A stretch of 64,000 bases of DNA from Pterobdella sp. o SKG-2022 (taxonomy: Eukaryota; Annelida; Clitellata; Hirudinida; Piscicolidae), in the NCBI GenBank assembly GCA_964035795.1, contig OZ038322.1, positions 8,247,345-8,311,344 of the forward strand, written 5' to 3'. Position numbers and translations under genes: made by a program. Of this stretch, positions 38,001 to 51,744 are shown one piece after another; within the stretch, counting starts at the first letter, position 1, and each line of letters begins with the position of its first letter. The notes under the pieces were generated by a model. That model was not told where the DNA came from and did not search any database. It worked only from the letters and a program-made list of their open reading frames with translations.

Positions 38001-41000
38001 TTGTCGTTTCTAAACTGGGTTTTTTGGAGAATTGGTTGACAGAAGGGCATGGGTAAGTTCTTTTGAGATTTTTGTTCTCATTTGATGTGAAACTTTTTGA
38101 AAAACAAGTGTTAGTTTGAGAATCTTTAATCGTTGAAAATACGGGTTTGAAGTTTTGGAAAACGAATGCTGAGCTATTGGCTGTGGTGGTGTGACTGAAG
38201 GTGAACTGTGAGTTGTGATTGGATGAAGAGTTGACTTTGGAAGTCTGTGTGGTGAAGCTGAAGTGAGAGCTTTTGACAATGGACCAACTGGATGTTACTT
38301 TTTTCATTGAACTACTTGTATTGTTAAAACTGTTGGCGTTTTTGTTAAGCTTAACCACTTGTTTTTGATTGCTGTTATTAGTATTAGTATTGGAAATAAT
38401 GTTATGAAACTTACTGAGCAATCCTTTGTTATTAGGTTTAATAGAATTTTTTGAATTGTTAGTTTTGTTAATTATGTGATTTTTTATATTTTCTTCATTT
38501 AGCAACTTTTCGTCAAGATTTTTCGGAGACAAAACTTTTTCAAACTTGTTTTGACTGTTCATTTTCATCTTTTTGTGTGAAGTTTCATTTTTTTTAGTGG
38601 AAGTATTGATGGAATTTTTAAAAGTCGTGTTACTTTTAATCAAATCATTTGTGGTGTTACAGAAGTTGAAGAGATCACTATTGAACACCGAATTTTTGTT
38701 AGCATAATCATTATAACTCTTACTACCCTCATTGCAAGAGGTTTCAAATTCTTTATTATTGGAATTCAATTCATAATTGTTTCCAATGCTTTGAGTCTTT
38801 TTATTCAGGTCATTTTGTGCACTTGTAAGCGGAGAAAAGACATTATTTATTGGTATATTCTTAGTTTCCATATCGAACCCTGTGCTCACGTTTTTGTTAT
38901 AATGAGAGATTTGGAAATTGTTTTTGTTGAAATAATTTGTTTCATTATTATTGTTGTTGTTACATTGTATATTGGTAGAAGGAAATAGAGGTATTTTGTT
39001 GTTTTCCATGGAATTCGTGTCATTATTCATTTTATCTCTGTTATAGTTGTTGAAGTAGGGACTTTCATGGTGGCTCATCCACACTTTATAACTGCAATGT
39101 GGGTTTGTAATTAAGCTATGCTTCAATGCGCTTTAAACCTAAACATAAAGATGAAAATACACCTTCTTCATACCTAAAAATTAAGTAAAATTTAATCTAT
39201 TTCATATATGAAACGTTTACAAACATTAATATATAGTTGTGAAGATGAGGATCTTACTTGCTTGTCTGCTCTGAGGAGTTGAGGGGGTTGCTGGTGTGGT
39301 GGCGTAGAAGCAACTGATGGCCTAACTCTTCCAACCAAATACTCAAAAACCCTTAAGTTAAACATTGTGATAAACTTTTAAATATTGGCTGAATAACTAA
39401 CACAGCTATCAAAATTCTATCAAAGTGCTCTTATAAACTATTAAAAAAATTGAGTAAATCCCCGACTTTAAATAATTTAAATAAAGCGTTCAAATTATTC
39501 TGAAGTTTCACTGTCAAGTTAGATAGAATATCTTTAGGTGAAAATAATTAGGCTATTTTAGGCAACCTTTATAAATGAGAATTCATCAATGTTTTTATAT
39601 GAACTTTATATACGCAGTGAGTTAACGCACAGAAGTTTAAAAGCAGGTTGTGGTAATGTTTGTGATAATGATTATAATATACTTGATTGAAACAATAACT
39701 AATTGTTACCTATATATAAACAATTTTATTTAAATAGTTAGGTAATCTTTTGATGAGCGCACTGAAATTTTTAAAACACGGCTCTACGTAATGAGAAATC
39801 AATTGAACAAATATAATGGATTTAACAGGTGGAAAGAAACGCAAGGATTTTATAAAAATCACTTCATGTTTTTTAGCTTGTGAGGGTATTTTTATAAAAA
39901 AATGATTTTTATTCTACACAATCATAGGGTTAAAATACTTTAATTTAAATATACTTTGACTTGCAGGCATACAGATATAAATGCATTAGAAAGTTGTCTT
40001 AAAGACAACTAGTAATCACAAACATTCAGCGTGGTGTGATGTATTTTTTATCAATACTGCCTTGCTCTCATTTACACGTGTCTATTTATATGCTTTTGGT
40101 TCTATTTCATACTCTATAGTTAGTATTAAATAATAAATTTTCCTAGATTTTAATTCTATATTAATAAAATTCTTTGTTAAAACTTTATAAAAATTTTTTC
40201 AGGTCAATACACACACACATGTATGTATAAAAATACTTATAACTGTTTTTGGTTTGAAACTTAGTTTCATCGACTCAACTCGCCCGCTATTTATGGTGTA
40301 AGTTTGGTATTTTTGCCTCGTTATTCGCTTGTTTGTGTGTTATGATTGATTCAAGCTTCCGATGTAAAAAAAAAAATTTATAAATACTTTCATTCAAATT
40401 ACTTTTGGTATTTTTGTTAATTTTTCTTTGGTTTAATTTGAAAATAAATTTGTGAAACTTTTGGCATTTATATTATCATTGACATTTGCGCTAAGGGAAT
40501 ATTAAAAGCAATTTAAAAGCTTTTTCAGGATGTATCTTATATAACTATCGATTGGGCCTTCAAAGCAATACAAAATTATTAATATTTCTTTCATGAAATA
40601 ATGCATTAATCTTAAATTAGAATCTGAATGAAAGATTATAACTTACATTTTTCGATCCAATTTTTTATCGACTGGGATATTTTTAGTGGAAAGATTTTGA
40701 AGTTCAATTCAAGTTCATAGAATATTAATCGTAAGGTTGAAGTATTTTTTTATTGAATAAAAACCTTTGAATTTTTTGTAGAATTTTATTTTAATTCTTG
40801 TAATATCTTAATTTCTTTAGAAATATTTCAAAAAAATTTTAATTTTTTAGAATCAAAAGTTCGAATCATTTAGTTTTCAATTATAAATCTTTTTCAGATA
40901 ATTTCAAAAGGCAGAAAAAAGAGTCGCAGACGAGAATTTAAATTCTTTCCTGAAGCTATCAATAATTTCAAACGTCTCCCACAATTTTTAAAAGATATTA

Positions 41001-42472
41001 AAGAAATATACTTTGTTTCAAAAGAGATTCATTTTTATCTAAAACAAATCATAACATTTCATTTTTTTTCGAGTAAATTATTGTTTCCGCACTTGATAAA
41101 TCGTCTAAATCTATATTAATAACACACAAATGATGCACGCCTTTCAATATTCACCTGCGGTTTTTTGTGAGAACTTGCTTTGGTTAGCTGTACACACAGC
41201 TAGCAACCTGAAAACATTTACATATGCATAAGATATTAATTTAGAAGTTTTTATGTGCTGAAATAATATTCTCATATTTTTTCTTTTTATAATAGGGTTT
41301 TGTGGCACTAATATGTTTGAGACCTGTATCCTAGATCCAGATCAAATCCTGGTTGAGCACTGTATCTGGATACCACCTGAGGGCAGAAATATTTGCAAAT
41401 AAATTCAATATGAATTCATTAAAAACGTGGAAATTTTGAAATATAATTCACCAAGAGCCAAATGGTTTCAACTTATTTGATAAGGCTAAACACTAAAACA
41501 CACTTTGTCAAGATTAAAAGCTTCTATTTTATATCATTAAATTCAAGTAGCAATATTTTTATCGATGGAATCGTTGTTGTTTCTATGCATTTTGATGTAT
41601 TTTTTATTAGATTTCAACCACCGCTTTTTACATATCGAACATAAATACCCCTCACTCAAAACATCATCACAATAATCATTCTCATCAAACCATCACACTA
41701 TATCCATATTCACCACGGACAGAGAGACAGGCAAACAGGTTGTGCTCAAATTGCCACTGAAAAGCTCTGGGGTCTGAACACCATTCTAATAGTTCTCTAG
41801 CTGCTGCCTGAAACGTTGCTGCGGAAGAAAGTTGCTGTGGCGTGGTTTGAAGAATCATTTTGATCTTTTGAATTTAATGGAATTTCAAGCTAAAGTAAAA
41901 TAACAAAATTATTAAACGCTAAGTTTTTCCATTAAGAAGTACAAAGCTTTTCGTCAACAGTGTAAAGTTTTCAAGTACTTGAATAAAATCAAAACATTCT
42001 TTCATATGGTTGTTTTGGATATTTTCATTTTTAATGCGCTTATTTTTATTATTAAAAAAAAACTCTAAATGAAAATATATCAAATCTTTTGAAGTTGTAA
42101 ATAAATCTTTTGAAAAATTCATGAAAACCTCAAACAAAAACTAATGGAAAATAGCCTTCATATTCATTTAAATCATCATTATAATACCAATATTAGCAGC
42201 TAGTATTAGTAACTTATCCAACCAATTATCATTACTATATCAATATTCATTAAATCTTTAATTAGTGACTTAAAAAGCTAAAGTCCACTGACCTGTTTGA
42301 TACACGCTAATCTCCCATTGGTTTGTTGAATGTGTAGTTCTATTTCAGGATTTTCAAGATGTTGCGAAGATTTAGACTTGTATGCTTGTGGGGCTGGTCT
42401 CTTGTTGAGGTATTGAACGGGGCTTTGTTGGCAAGAATTCATTTCTGGCATTGTCGTCACCATAGGTATCAT
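26011..42472 (-). CDS. ZMIZ1: ZMIZ1/2 (Drosophila Tonalli)-type SP-RING transcription coregulator / SUMO E3-like protein
   Basis: Coding exons (minus): 42293-42472, 41721-41864, 41324-41376, 41155-41207, 39258-39351, 34175-39091, 33154-33267, 30338-30422, 28615-28720, 27485-27813, 27278-27345, 26011-27079; 2404 codons with the stop, all phases closed. The N-terminal TPR-like domain (about 48-165) shows [51 protein letters not shown] and [14 protein letters not shown] single 4.9-kb exon then adds about 1500 Asn/Lys/Ser/Glu-rich residues. Next comes the ZMIZ core: [57 protein letters not shown] and the MIZ/SP-RING ([26 protein letters not shown], then [11 protein letters not shown]), with its Cys/His ligands intact. 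The tail is acidic and Asn-rich. ZMIZ proteins coactivate transcription factors in the nucleus and are linked to SUMO. Human ZMIZ1 is about 1067 residues. Start chosen at 42472; upstream non-coding exons are likely. Confidence 0.94.
28721..33153 (-). other. Two long introns of the ZMIZ gene flanking exon 30338-30422
   Basis: Introns 28721-30337 and 30423-33153. AT-rich, with no other exon consistent with ZMIZ and no recognisable gene on either strand. Short less AT-rich stretches (31100-31180, 32510-32640) may be old repeats. Confidence 0.5.
39352..41154 (-). other. Long ZMIZ intron
   Basis: 1.8 kb between coding exons 41155-41207 and 39258-39351. A plus-strand 34-bp segment at about 40260-40294 lies between acceptor-like and GTAAGT donor-like sequences but is too short to interpret. 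Confidence 0.4.
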
Positions 42473-43430
42473 TTTTGTATTATTTTGTAATCTGTTTCAA
42501 TAACATATTTAAATGATATGATATACACAACACATATCCCCAATGAAGGGCTTGGCTGCGGAATCATTATGTTACTCAGGGCGCTACTCTTTGGTAGATA
42601 TATTTACAGAGCTTGTATAATTTTATTTTCACTGAATATTTATTTTCCATAAAAAAATGTATTATCGACTTTGAGAGTTGTGATCGGTAGTTTTTGAATA
42701 AATTATTTTACAAACGTTTGTTTGGTATAAGAGATTTTGAAATTTTTATTTTCACACTGAGTTTTAAAAACAGCTTCAATGAAGTTGTTAAAAATTTGAA
42801 TCAAACTAATAATAAATGCATATATTTAACATTTGTGAACATAACTGTCAACTTTAATCTCTATATTAATCACATTTTAAACATAGAAATCGAGATTGAA
42901 TTTAAAATATTTAATATTCAATCCTTTTTAATACCAGTGTCAATAGTCTTTACCTCAACAATTTATAGTATAAATGTGCGAATAACAAACGTGTTAATTT
43001 AAAGCTTATTCTTTTTGATGACTTTTTCAACCCTCACCTCACCGCTTAAATGCCACCCATTTAGCTTCTCAAATAAAATGTCACACGTATTTCAGGTAGT
43101 TATATACAAAGAGAAAGAAAATGAAATTTCAAGTAGAAAAGTTTAAAAATCGATAAGTTCTATTGTGGCAGTTGTCATATTAATTTTTTTTCGATTTCAC
43201 AATTAGAAGAGCGATTTTTGTTGTTGTTTGTCGTATTAGGCTTGGAAATTAATTAATGAGCAAAAGACGATTATGAGCATTATTGTTCTCCTGCAATGGT
43301 TAAAAACATGCAAAACTCTGCGTCGAAAGGCTCTTTTTCAAACAAAATTTTTCCAAGATAAGACAAATTAATATTTGGTTACTTCAGAATCAAAATTAAT
43401 TTTTTAGAGACATCTTAATGTACCTATAAC

Positions 43431-43497
43431 AATATTCAACAACTTTTAACGTCGATTTATGAAAAATTTTTAGCGTTTTGTTAAGCAAAATCAGCTG
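43431..43497 (+). repeat. Diverged dispersed repeat, copy 1
   Basis: About 65 nt matching 54021-54087 in the same orientation. The shared core reads ATATTCAACAA, TTTTnACGTnGATTTATGA, TTTTAG and GAGCAAAA/AAGCAAAA with scattered substitutions. The match does not extend clearly beyond this. Confidence 0.6.
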
Positions 43498-43670
43498 GAA
43501 GTATCGTTACAAATTGCTGTTTACCCAAAGGTTTTCAGAGTAATAAGTAATAGTTTAAAATTACCATTTCTTTAATTAATAAAAAAAAGGAAGCCCTAAA
43601 CAATTTTCTAAGTTTAGCTTCTTTCTAAGTTTTTTCCACTTAATAAACTTAATCCCAATAAACTGAACTA

Positions 43671-43894
43671 ATGGTGCCACTGTCGGTCTTTGAAAAATAC
43701 CTTGATAACGGGAAAACTTTATTGAAAATATTTTTCAGGTACGTAATGGTGTTTCTCAATTAATTATAAAACCTTTTTGTGTCGAAGTTCTCAGAGCAAC
43801 AAGGTGCAAATGGATCATTAAAAGTGACATCGATATCATCATTTACAATGGCTTTGATAGTGTGGGAGAACTTAATTTTAACGATTTGAAATAA
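43671..43894 (+). CDS. Possible small two-exon gene (55 aa), unknown
   Basis: ATG at 43671, exon 43671-43738, donor GTACGT, 56-nt intron with acceptor GTTCTCAG, exon 43795-43894 ending TAA. The phase closes and the product starts MVPLSVFEKYLDNGKTLL. The composition looks coding and both splice sites are good, but I recognise no family and 55 residues is short. It could be a fragment of a longer gene or chance. Confidence 0.25.
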
Positions 43895-45643
43895 ATTCAA
43901 ATGAGAAAATGGCTATGAAAAAAAACGGGTCTTTGAAACAGTTTCAAATCAAGTTCTAAGTATTTGGCAGCTTCATAATAAAAGATGTTTGAAAGAGAAT
44001 TTTGATAGTTGGCTTCAAAAAGATTAAAACATAATTAATTGATTGTTTTAAGACTGAGCTTATAGTTTTGTTAATAAAAAATCGAACAAGTCATATGCAT
44101 CAGACATGGTACGTAGAAAAGCTTCAAATTAATTCCTTCAAAACTACCCTCGTTGTGATCTCTTCATACTCTTAAATGTTTTTATAAGCTTGTATACTTG
44201 ATAATGTGAGTTCAACTTACGAAAAGCTTTGTGTTATTATTCAGTTGATAAAAGTGTTTGATTCAAATTATATTCTTAAATTTATTTTTGTTCTTAGGTT
44301 TGAATTGGGTTGTGGAGATGGCTTAATGGTTTTTAAAAGCTCAAATTTGATTAATGTCAATAAACTTCAGACAATTATAGTTTGAAAAGACTGGTAAAAA
44401 TCTTTATTAAAATTAAAAAGCTCATTATTCGATACTGCGCAGTCGATTAGAAGCTGAAAATCTGCGGTTTTACGTTAAGTTATTACATTGGACTCGCCTT
44501 CGAGATATATTCAAGTTGAGAATTAAATCCCGGGCATAAAGATTTGAAAACATGTGCGGTCTTATTTTAATCTTAAAAGGTAATTTTTAGGGGTAAAACC
44601 ACATAGTAACGTTAAAAATAGACTGAATCCTTGAAGTTCCTTTGAGATTTCAAGAAGGTTTGAAGATTTATTTCTTAGACAATTTTACTTAATTTCGAAA
44701 AAAATATAATTTTTTATTGCGTGACTTGAAATAATTTTAAACTTTAACACCTCAAAAGATTTCAATAACTAAAGTTTTTAGTTTTAATTTAGTTTAAATT
44801 AAAGTAGAAAAAAGAATGTTAACCAGTTTTTCAAAAAACTTTCAGATTAGCAATGCCAAAAACTCTTTTGTTCAAAACTTTTTGCTTTTTTTTTTCATTT
44901 TTCAAACTTTTTTTTTTCAAAAAGCATCATGTGCGTTCGATTAAAAAAGAACCTCTATTTTAAAACACCCAAAAACATTCTTCTTTTACAAGATCTTAGC
45001 GTAAACCTAAAGGAATTGTAAAACGTTTTCATTTTATGGAAATCTTATAAGATTTAACAAAGCGTAAATAGCGGCGAGCTTCCATAATCCTGTATTTTAA
45101 TTACTCTAAGATGCTTTGCTTTTATTCGTCAAGTAGTGCTCTCTTCACAATGTAAATGAAGCTTGAAAAAAACAGTGATTTCTTGAAGGAGAATCAAATC
45201 AAGAGAATATTAAAAAGAAAGCAGTGAAATTATAAGTAAATTTACCCATTTTTTTTATTATAAATTCACATAGGTATATTAAATAGAATTTATAATAAAA
45301 AACAAGAGAATTTTGACTAATTGAATTCTAAATTAAGATTTTTAGAACTGAAATAGAACTTGGATATTTGAATAGTTTTAACCCGCTTTCAATAACTCCA
45401 GCAACACTCAATTAACAATCTTTATTAGAACTATGAAAGCTTAATTTAATTCAAATGATATATATTTTCTGGTCGACCATACCACAAGGACTATTTTAAG
45501 GGATTTTATCTTTGACGCAAATATAACAATCCATCTAAACACTGATATTAATTTTTAAAATTTTTCAAATAAAACGTTCGGAAAATACACTATTTTTACT
45601 CATAATAGTTTCAAAAAGATGAATTCTTTAATTAATATTTCAG

Positions 45644-45748
45644 AAAGATATTGCTGAAGGTTTGAAAGCATGGAACGCAAGAAGTCCATCTGTGTTTGTT
45701 TTGTTCTGGAGAGTTAGACAAATAGATGAAACAAGAGCCGCGGTTTGA
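45644..45748 (+). CDS. Possible terminal exon of an unknown plus-strand gene
   Basis: A strong acceptor (AATATTTCAG) precedes an open segment whose other two frames are closed. It ends GLKAWNARSPSV, then FVLFWRVRQIDETRAAV and TGA. It is clearly less AT-rich than its surroundings. I could not find upstream exons that connect in phase, nor a family match. Confidence 0.25.
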   Translation, partial: KDIAEGLKAWNARSPSVFVLFWRVRQIDETRAAV

Positions 45749-46251
45749 TAAGTGAAATTGGTATTAAAATTTTGTTTTGTTCAAAAACTCTCTTTAATTA
45801 AAAATTTCTATTTATTAAAATGGGGTAATATCTATTGGATTATTACAACATGTAGTCGTGTACTGTTAAAGAAATACTTATCAACAAAGAATGGAATTTA
45901 TAGAAATCTACTTTATATATATCTGAATATGAAAGCGAGAGCAATTATTAAAGGTGTGAAGTAATGAAGGTGTAACTCCATGAAATGTTTTAGTTCAGTT
46001 TGGATGGAAGAAATTAAAGATTAGGAGAAATTGTGTATATAGAATGATGTGAAAACTAAAATTAACCTGTAAGAGAAATTGAATCTAAATCACAGTCAGT
46101 AGAAAAATAGTTTTAAAATGTATATTTTTCTAAAAGTTTATTTGCAACATTAAAAAATAATCAATTCAACTACAAATGTTTTTCATACATATTTCTTTAA
46201 ACCTTCCGTCATTGCCGACATCTCGATTTAAGTGACATCAAAATACACGTG

Positions 46252-46266
46252 TATATATATATATAT
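46252..46266 (+). repeat. (TA)n microsatellite
   Basis: Short pure TA dinucleotide run, one of several in this AT-rich stretch. Confidence 0.8.
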
Positions 46267-49200
46267 CTTATAAATCCATTATAGCCCTCTTCATATGACT
46301 CGGCCTTTATTCTAAGATACAAAGAATCTTTTCCAAGGAACACTCGATGCTCATAATACTAATGATTGTTATCATATCCATCTATCAATACAGTTGCAAT
46401 AATTAGCACTTTCTATTCGATTACCTTTCTAGTTTTAATTAATATATATAGTTCAACCTGAAGCAATATGAAGTGTCATTTAAATCTCATATCATATGGA
46501 TAATTATATATTATTTTCTAAGCTCAACATATGTACAATCTTCCTTCACCCACGCATCGATAAATGAAGCGTTTTATGTCTGGATAAAATGATACAGACT
46601 TTTGATTCATAAAACCTTTTATTTTTGAATTTAATCCTTGCATATGTCGTTTAAAACAACTCAAAACCATCAAAAAAATTCTTTTCAATAACTACTTTTA
46701 AACCACTTTATATAGCACATAATTACTCCCAAATCATTAATTAAAAATTAATTTAATTTTTATTGTTTTCAAATTTTTAATTGATTCGTGTTACATAATG
46801 AAGATGCTACTAACTAGCGTCAAGTTGAATAATTCATATCTACATACATAAAAACCTACATACAGTGACATCATATATAGATACTATGATGTGCTTATTG
46901 ATTTGGATCAGCTGTGTGCTAGCTACGAAAGACCGTCGCCATGGTAATAATAATTTTTTCTCTAGTTTTCTTATTTAATTTTTTGGTTTTTCCTATGTTG
47001 TTTTGATGTTTTTTTTCCGGGATGTTTGTTTTTTTTTGTTTGTTATGCTGTTTGTGACTTTTTTTCGGACCATTTGAACAGTGTGGTTTTGTTGAAATCG
47101 TTGAGTATCTATATATAAATGTTGTGGCTTGAAATTAAAATAATTGATAAAAATAAATATTAATCAAAAGTTTTTATTCATCTATTCACATAAAACTTGA
47201 AAGATTAAAATATAATATAACTATTATGTTTTGACATAAAATTGTATATAGTATATAAGATACAGATATTGAAAGTTCCAAGAACATTCTTTTAAGTACA
47301 ACAGTGCCCATGCCACGCAAATAAATAATAATTGTTAAGATTTGATGTTTCGATTGAAATTTCTTTAAAATGCTTTTGTGACTAAACTACATTATACTTT
47401 AAGCAAAATATATTGTTTCCAGCGATTGCTTGAGTGTGTGTTTAAGTTTTTGTGAGTTAAAGGTGCGTATGTATAATTGGACGTATAGTGGAATAGTCTT
47501 GGAGCTTTTACTTGTACAAACGTGTGTGGGTTGTTTTCTGTTGTCTATGCAGTTTTGTTCTCATAATGATGGATTTCAAATTATAAGTGGAGGTCGGCTT
47601 TGAAAATGGCGACTAAAAGAGCACTAATTATTTCATTTTTAAAAAATGAAGTGTAGTTTTGTAATAAAAGCAAAAATTATTTGGTGTGAATGTTAAACCA
47701 TTCTTCGTTCTTTTTTTGGTTCATTTAATTAGTTTATATTGAGAGTATATATTTTAAAAATATATTTTCTATTTTGAGCATTCCACTTTGACATAAAATG
47801 ACAGACAATACATATATAAAACGCAGAAGAATCATAAATTGCATACTAAAAATAGAGTCATCAAAGAATGTAAATAAAAATAAAGGGTGTGAAGTGTTGA
47901 ATTAATACGAGACATAGGCAATGTTTGAAACCCCTGAAGAAATGATGAAATAATGGAAGAATACACTAGATAAGAAATAGCATTTGTATTATGGATAAAA
48001 TAATTCAAATTTTCCGCTCGACTTGTTGCCTAATTTCCACCAGAAATATGCTTTTTGCTTATTTATTATTAAAATTACATTGAATATAGATATTCTATCA
48101 AATATTTTTTTATTTATTATAAGTTTTGAGGTAATTCATGAAGTTTTTACAATTCCATGAAGTTATAATCAAAAAAATACTTTTGCCAATAAAACAAGAC
48201 CTTACTGAAAAATTTGCATTTATTTTTAATAACCCTCAATTTTCGATTTTTAGGTCGCAAAATTAATTTTTTTTAAATTTTCAAAATAAAATTCGTTTGA
48301 CACATTGATACATTTTTTTTTTAAATTTTGAGTTACTTCGTTGGATGTCTTTCAACTTTGGCGTCGTTTCCAGGGACTTTATTTTTTCCGAGAGGAATTC
48401 CATTCATTCGTTAGATTTTTTGTTGTATTCTCAAATTTTATAAAAGTTTTGAACTTTTAATTAATTCAACTAAATAAATAAAAAACATGCTATGATAGGT
48501 TATTTTTTGGAATTTTGTTCATTATATCAGCAGTTTCAGCAGTTTCTTTTGTTTCGGTAGAGGTAAGTGTGACAGACTCAAATCAATAGAAATTTTTCAA
48601 ATACTTCAACTGATATTCCACCATTTTTAAGGAATGCAGTTATCAAACTTGATTTTGATTCATCATTTCACTGCATTTAAATAATATGCCTTTAAGTAAG
48701 AATAATTATTGTTTTCAATGAAATTTATGTCACTGCTGGTTCCATGTGTTCAAGAGAAGCCATAAAACTATGGGTCTAGATTAGTTCAATTGATTGTTTT
48801 GCTTATAAATTTGAACATTTTGAATGAAATACTTGTTTAATTTTTACTTAATTTTTTAAATAATTCAGCTGTTAATGGCTCATTTAAAAATATTTTAGCT
48901 TCTTGAAGTTCAAGATAATGAAGTTAATCTCTATATATTTATGCTTTGACCATTGTTTTTTTTATTTTTACTGTTGAGCTTTTCAATACTCTACTTTTCA
49001 ATCTATCAACATTATACAAGCTTTGTTTTAATTGGGTTCTTATTGAATAAATTCATACAAGAAATGAAAATGTCTTTCATGTCCAACAGATGAACTGTAG
49101 CAAAAATCGGCGAATAAATAAAAAAATTTTGTCATCTCATGCCATTTACTCGTGTACTTTCTGAAGTTCAACAATGAACGATTCAAGATTATTTGCGAGA

Positions 49201-51744
49201 GATGATAACGATTGGGTTCCAACTGAGTCAATGGGTGATTTTTTAAAAATTTTGATGTTTTCATATAATAAAACATAGATCTAACTATAGTTTCAACATA
49301 TTATGCACTGAATTTAAATATATCATCTCTAGTATTGTTAGGTTGAAGCTGAATAAAGAAAAGTGTAGAATCATTATCGTAGAAGTTATGCATTTTTTTA
49401 TTATTTAAATAAATATACTTTGATATGTACTTTTAATAAAAAGGATTTTATTGCTAATTTTGTTTAAATTAAATTTATATTATTTTTCAAAACATCAGAT
49501 ACTTTATATAAACTTGTGATAATGTAAATTAATCTCAAAAAATATTTTTAATTATAAACTGTTGGAAAAATAATTTTTAAAATTCATATTCAGTTTTATT
49601 CAAAAATACAAGTGCCATAAGCTTCATGAGAGTTGTTTCACTGAGTTTTAATCTTGATGTAAGGGTCCTTCTTTGACTTCAGTTTTTCAATGTTAAATTG
49701 AGAGCTTGCTATCAATTTTTTAAAGACTATTCGAGTTTTTGAATCTTATATAGCAAACAAATTTTCTAATTAAAATATTTTTGAGCAACAACGAGTTAGT
49801 TTCGAGTCACTTTCCTTCGTCGAACAATAATTTTGTGATAGCAAAGAATATTTTGTCCCAAAATAATTTTATAAATTTCTCGGATAAATTATTTGGAATA
49901 AAGAAATTCATATTGAAATCTTATAATAGTGATATGGGTCAAATCTCAAACCCGTTTGAACCATTTCTGTTTGATTAGTTAAGTTTAGTTTAATGATAAG
50001 CTATGACATCTGTAAAAAACGTTTGGTTCCATTTTGGAAGCCGCTTATATTTTTTAGGTCGTAGGTGTTTGGAGGATGGTTGAAAGTATTGTATGTCAGA
50101 TTGATTTATTCCATCTATCTAAATGGTAGACGAAATTTAAAAATTTTATTTATTGAATAAATATTTAAAATTTGAAATATTCAAACCATCACCATAAATT
50201 CTTTTCTAACCTTCTTTTTTTTCAAATATGCGATAAAATCTGTCCGAATTTCAAATTTTTTCAATAGAACTACCTAGAGAAATATCTAAACATGGAAGAA
50301 AGTTCAAAAATGCTATAATATCATAGAAAATATTGAAGTTTTAAATATTTTCAACTTTTAACTGAGTTATATACAATTTTTAAAATATTTCAACTGTAAA
50401 ACCATCATTTTTTATTTTCAGAAAAGTTTCATTTAAAAAATTTTCTAAACGTGGGATTAATGCAAATTTTTTGCATAATTTCATGCGCACAAAAGCAGAT
50501 CTTTTGTAAATTGTTATGGATTACACTGGGTTTTATGCTATTCATTCCGAGAGGAAGCCTTCAATATAATTCATAATAAACTCAATTTATAAGTTTTAAT
50601 CTTACAATATATATTCTTTATCCGTGATCATAAACTCGAAAGTGCTCATTGTATTTGCTTATATCTCTACACTGTCGAAACATCTTGTTCATACTCTTGT
50701 ATATGTTTTTTGGCATAAAATATTTCGTGATTAATTAGTCATTTTAAATGATAAAACTTAATTTTAATAAATTAATTCTATTTAATTTATTTTAATTCAA
50801 TTTGTTTATATTCTCCAGAGTGAAATCAACGGAGTTTTATATTCTTTCATCGATAAAAGTTTTTTTGAAATAAAGTAAAACCTAAATAATTTGAAAATCT
50901 TGTTAAAAATGGAGCCTAATAAAATTTCAAACCAAATCTCAATGTGTTAAAAATGACATTGTTTTGATAATTTTCCCACTAACTTTTAGGTTTTTTGATA
51001 AATTTGGAATAAAAAATTTATTCCAAAGTTTATTACACCATCTAATGTGTCCAAACAAAGAAATATTTTCAAGCCCACTCGGAAGCTCAATATAAAAATA
51101 TTACATTAATATAATTATCCCTAATTATTCAAATAGTTATTCCCAATTTCTAAAATAATCCATCAAGTGAAATAGCATATAAAATTAATCAGAAAATAAT
51201 TAATTCGAATAGCCGTCGAAAATAGCTCTAACATTATAGCTACATTAAACTTACCAGCCACAACAGTTTGTAAAGGCCAAAAAATCTTTAAACTTTCGGT
51301 TATGCCAACACATTTAATTAACTACTCACAAACTCAAAAAAATACTCCAGTTATTAAAACATAGGGGCGGATTCATGGAGATTAGAATGGAGTCTACTGC
51401 GGTTGATAGGTACTAATTATACTATACTAATTAACAATAATCAAAAATGATATATAGTTTAAAAGGCGCAATTGAGTGAATACTTAATGAGTAACAAATT
51501 TTGATTTACGTATGGTTCATTAATTCATAAATCTCGTGCCACGCTCTCTTATCATTTCAAGACGTAACAAAAAACGCGTGCGGGTAAATATTAACCAAGA
51601 AAAAATTTCTCAATACACAACAACAAACCATATACACCGATTTTTTTCACAACACAAAGAAATTCTTTTTGTAAAACCATTCTCAAGGCTTGACACAACA
51701 CCACATGAACCTAATCTTAGCGCGACGGCCCTTAATAGACTTCT

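Larger units (their letters stand above)
42473..51744. other. 9.3-kb region upstream of ZMIZ, no recognised gene
   Basis: Very AT-rich; it probably contains the ZMIZ promoter and 5' non-coding exon(s). Less AT-rich, possibly exonic bits are 42540-42610 (just upstream of the ZMIZ start), 43671-43894 (+), 45644-45748 (+), 46905-46945 and 51360-51415. Nothing here matches a known protein. Confidence 0.4.

Noticed and set aside
41324..41376. Suspected repeat with an internal palindrome (GATCCAGATC)
   Set aside because: It is a ZMIZ exon ([18 protein letters not shown]), in phase with both neighbours.
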